DNA of 37,769 nt, taken from positions 1 through 37,769 of IMG/VR virus record IMGVR_UViG_3300032675_000063. One strand, 5' to 3'. Below the pieces are notes generated by a model. That model saw only the letters and a program-made list of their open reading frames with translations, was not told the DNA's origin and did not search any database. The stretch comes from a virus. Shown here piece by piece: positions 37,266 to 37,769 of the stretch; the stretch's first letter is position 1, and each line of letters begins with the position of its first letter. The position numbers were made by a program, and so were the translations under genes.

Positions 37266-37714
37266 TTTTAGAAGTATTATTTTCATTATTAATTAGTTCG
37301 GCATCAGCGAAGGAATTTCCAATTCTACCTGATCCTGCTTTGACGCCCGGTGTAGTTGATCAGGAAGCAACAATGGAAAAGATTTGTCTTTCTGGATACA
37401 CAGGAACTGTTCGTAATGTTTCTTCGGCCACAAAGAAAAAGGTTTTCAAGGAATATGGTATTGATCCCAAAGCAGACAAGTTCGAAATTGATCATTTGAT
37501 TTCTTTAGAACTCGGTGGTTCTAATGATATTAAGAACCTGTGGCCTCAAAGCTACACTACAATGCCTTGGAACGCTCATGTCAAAGATAGACTAGAAAAT
37601 AAGTTGCATAGAATGATTTGTGATGGTATAATCACAATGGAAGATGCTCAACAACAAATTTCAACAGACTGGATTAAAACATATAAGAAATACATAGGAG
37701 AACCAAAAAATTGA
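37262..37714 (+). CDS. exported HNH-family nuclease-like protein, 150 aa
   Basis: The N-terminus is a short signal peptide (MILEVLFSLLISSASA, cleavage near residue 16). The mature part has ICLSGYTGTVRNVSSATKKK, then KFEIDHLISLELGGSNDIKN with LWPQSY (a beta-beta-alpha HNH site with the DH and N residues) and NAHVKDRLENKLHRMIC. This family is widespread in bacteria and phages as small secreted HNH proteins of unclear role. It overlaps nrdB by 4 nt. Export suggests action in the periplasm, perhaps on competing DNA, which is inference. Confidence 0.75.
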   Translation: MILEVLFSLLISSASAKEFPILPDPALTPGVVDQEATMEKICLSGYTGTVRNVSSATKKKVFKEYGIDPKADKFEIDHLISLELGGSNDIKNLWPQSYTTMPWNAHVKDRLENKLHRMICDGIITMEDAQQQISTDWIKTYKKYIGEPKN

Positions 37715-37769
37715 TTACTTGTCAAGATTGTGAGGCAGAATTTACAATTGAACACGACGAATTAGATGA
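37711..37769 (+). CDS. start of a small CxxC protein (3' end outside window)
   Basis: TTG 37711 overlaps the previous stop as TTGA and has AGGAG 10 nt upstream. The visible 19 residues (MITCQDCEAEFTIEHDELD) begin like the small zinc-ribbon-type proteins common in T4-like phages next to nrdB or other nucleotide-metabolism genes. The gene runs off the window, so length and the second Cys pair cannot be seen. Confidence 0.6.
   Translation, partial: MITCQDCEAEFTIEHDELD

Noticed and set aside
1-37769. CRISPR array, insertion sequence, integrase or attachment site
   Set aside because: No repeat-spacer structure, transposase, integrase or flanking inverted repeats of that kind were seen. The mobile elements here are homing endonucleases and an intein.

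Overview
The window is a piece of the genome of a T4-like myovirus (T4 superfamily). It carries the T4 replication and recombination set: B-family DNA polymerase gp43, the RecA-like recombinase UvsX, the DnaB-like helicase gp41, a gp61-type primase, DNA ligase, ThyX, and a class Ia ribonucleotide reductase (NrdA and NrdB). It also has T4-type late promoters (TATAAATA) in front of virion, lysis and endonuclease genes. Nearly every gene is on the + strand, tightly packed, with 1-4 nt overlaps. The host is probably an alphaproteobacterium. This is inferred from a DUF1127 gene at 6923-7096 (a family concentrated in Rhizobiales and relatives) and from CTTGAC-type -35 boxes; it is not proven.

Layout. 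1-4700: an early-looking accessory block of small unknown proteins, four of them membrane or export targeted, driven by TTGACTTT-N-TATAAT promoters. It includes a DUF6745-like gene pair, an SPFH/band-7-like membrane protein and two spacers carrying a 12-nt-periodic TAGGTC repeat. 4700-8076: a papain-like protease, a small heat-shock protein, a DUF1127 protein and two cell-wall enzymes (an M15 peptidase and a tail-lysozyme-like protein), with late-type promoters in front of the protease and the peptidase. 8073-15338: gp43 (split by an HNH gene), UvsX, gp41, a metallophosphoesterase and a SLOG-like protein. 15346-15752: a short ORF followed by a strongly structured RNA candidate and a terminator. 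15766-28145: a late virion block. It begins with four proteins that share a T4 internal-protein-like capsid-targeting N-terminus and continues with core-like proteins, a Dps-like ferritin, structural proteins, a HExxH protein and a coiled-coil membrane protein. 28150-37769: primase, ligase, ThyX, NrdA (fractured by a split intein with a GIY-YIG gene in the break), a second HNH gene, a release-factor-like protein, decaying small genes, NrdB and an exported HNH protein.

The most striking system is the pair of genes in pieces. nrdA is divided into two ORFs that end and begin with the two halves of an intein (99 + 33 residues), and a free-standing GIY-YIG endonuclease gene sits in the break. Protein splicing would rejoin NrdA at its active site. 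gp43 is split by an HNH gene with no intein, so its halves presumably associate non-covalently. A second HNH gene lies between nrdA and the genes leading to nrdB. All three endonuclease genes have a late-type promoter just upstream, and their 3' ends overlap the start of the next ORF. Function calls come from motifs read by eye; no database search was possible.
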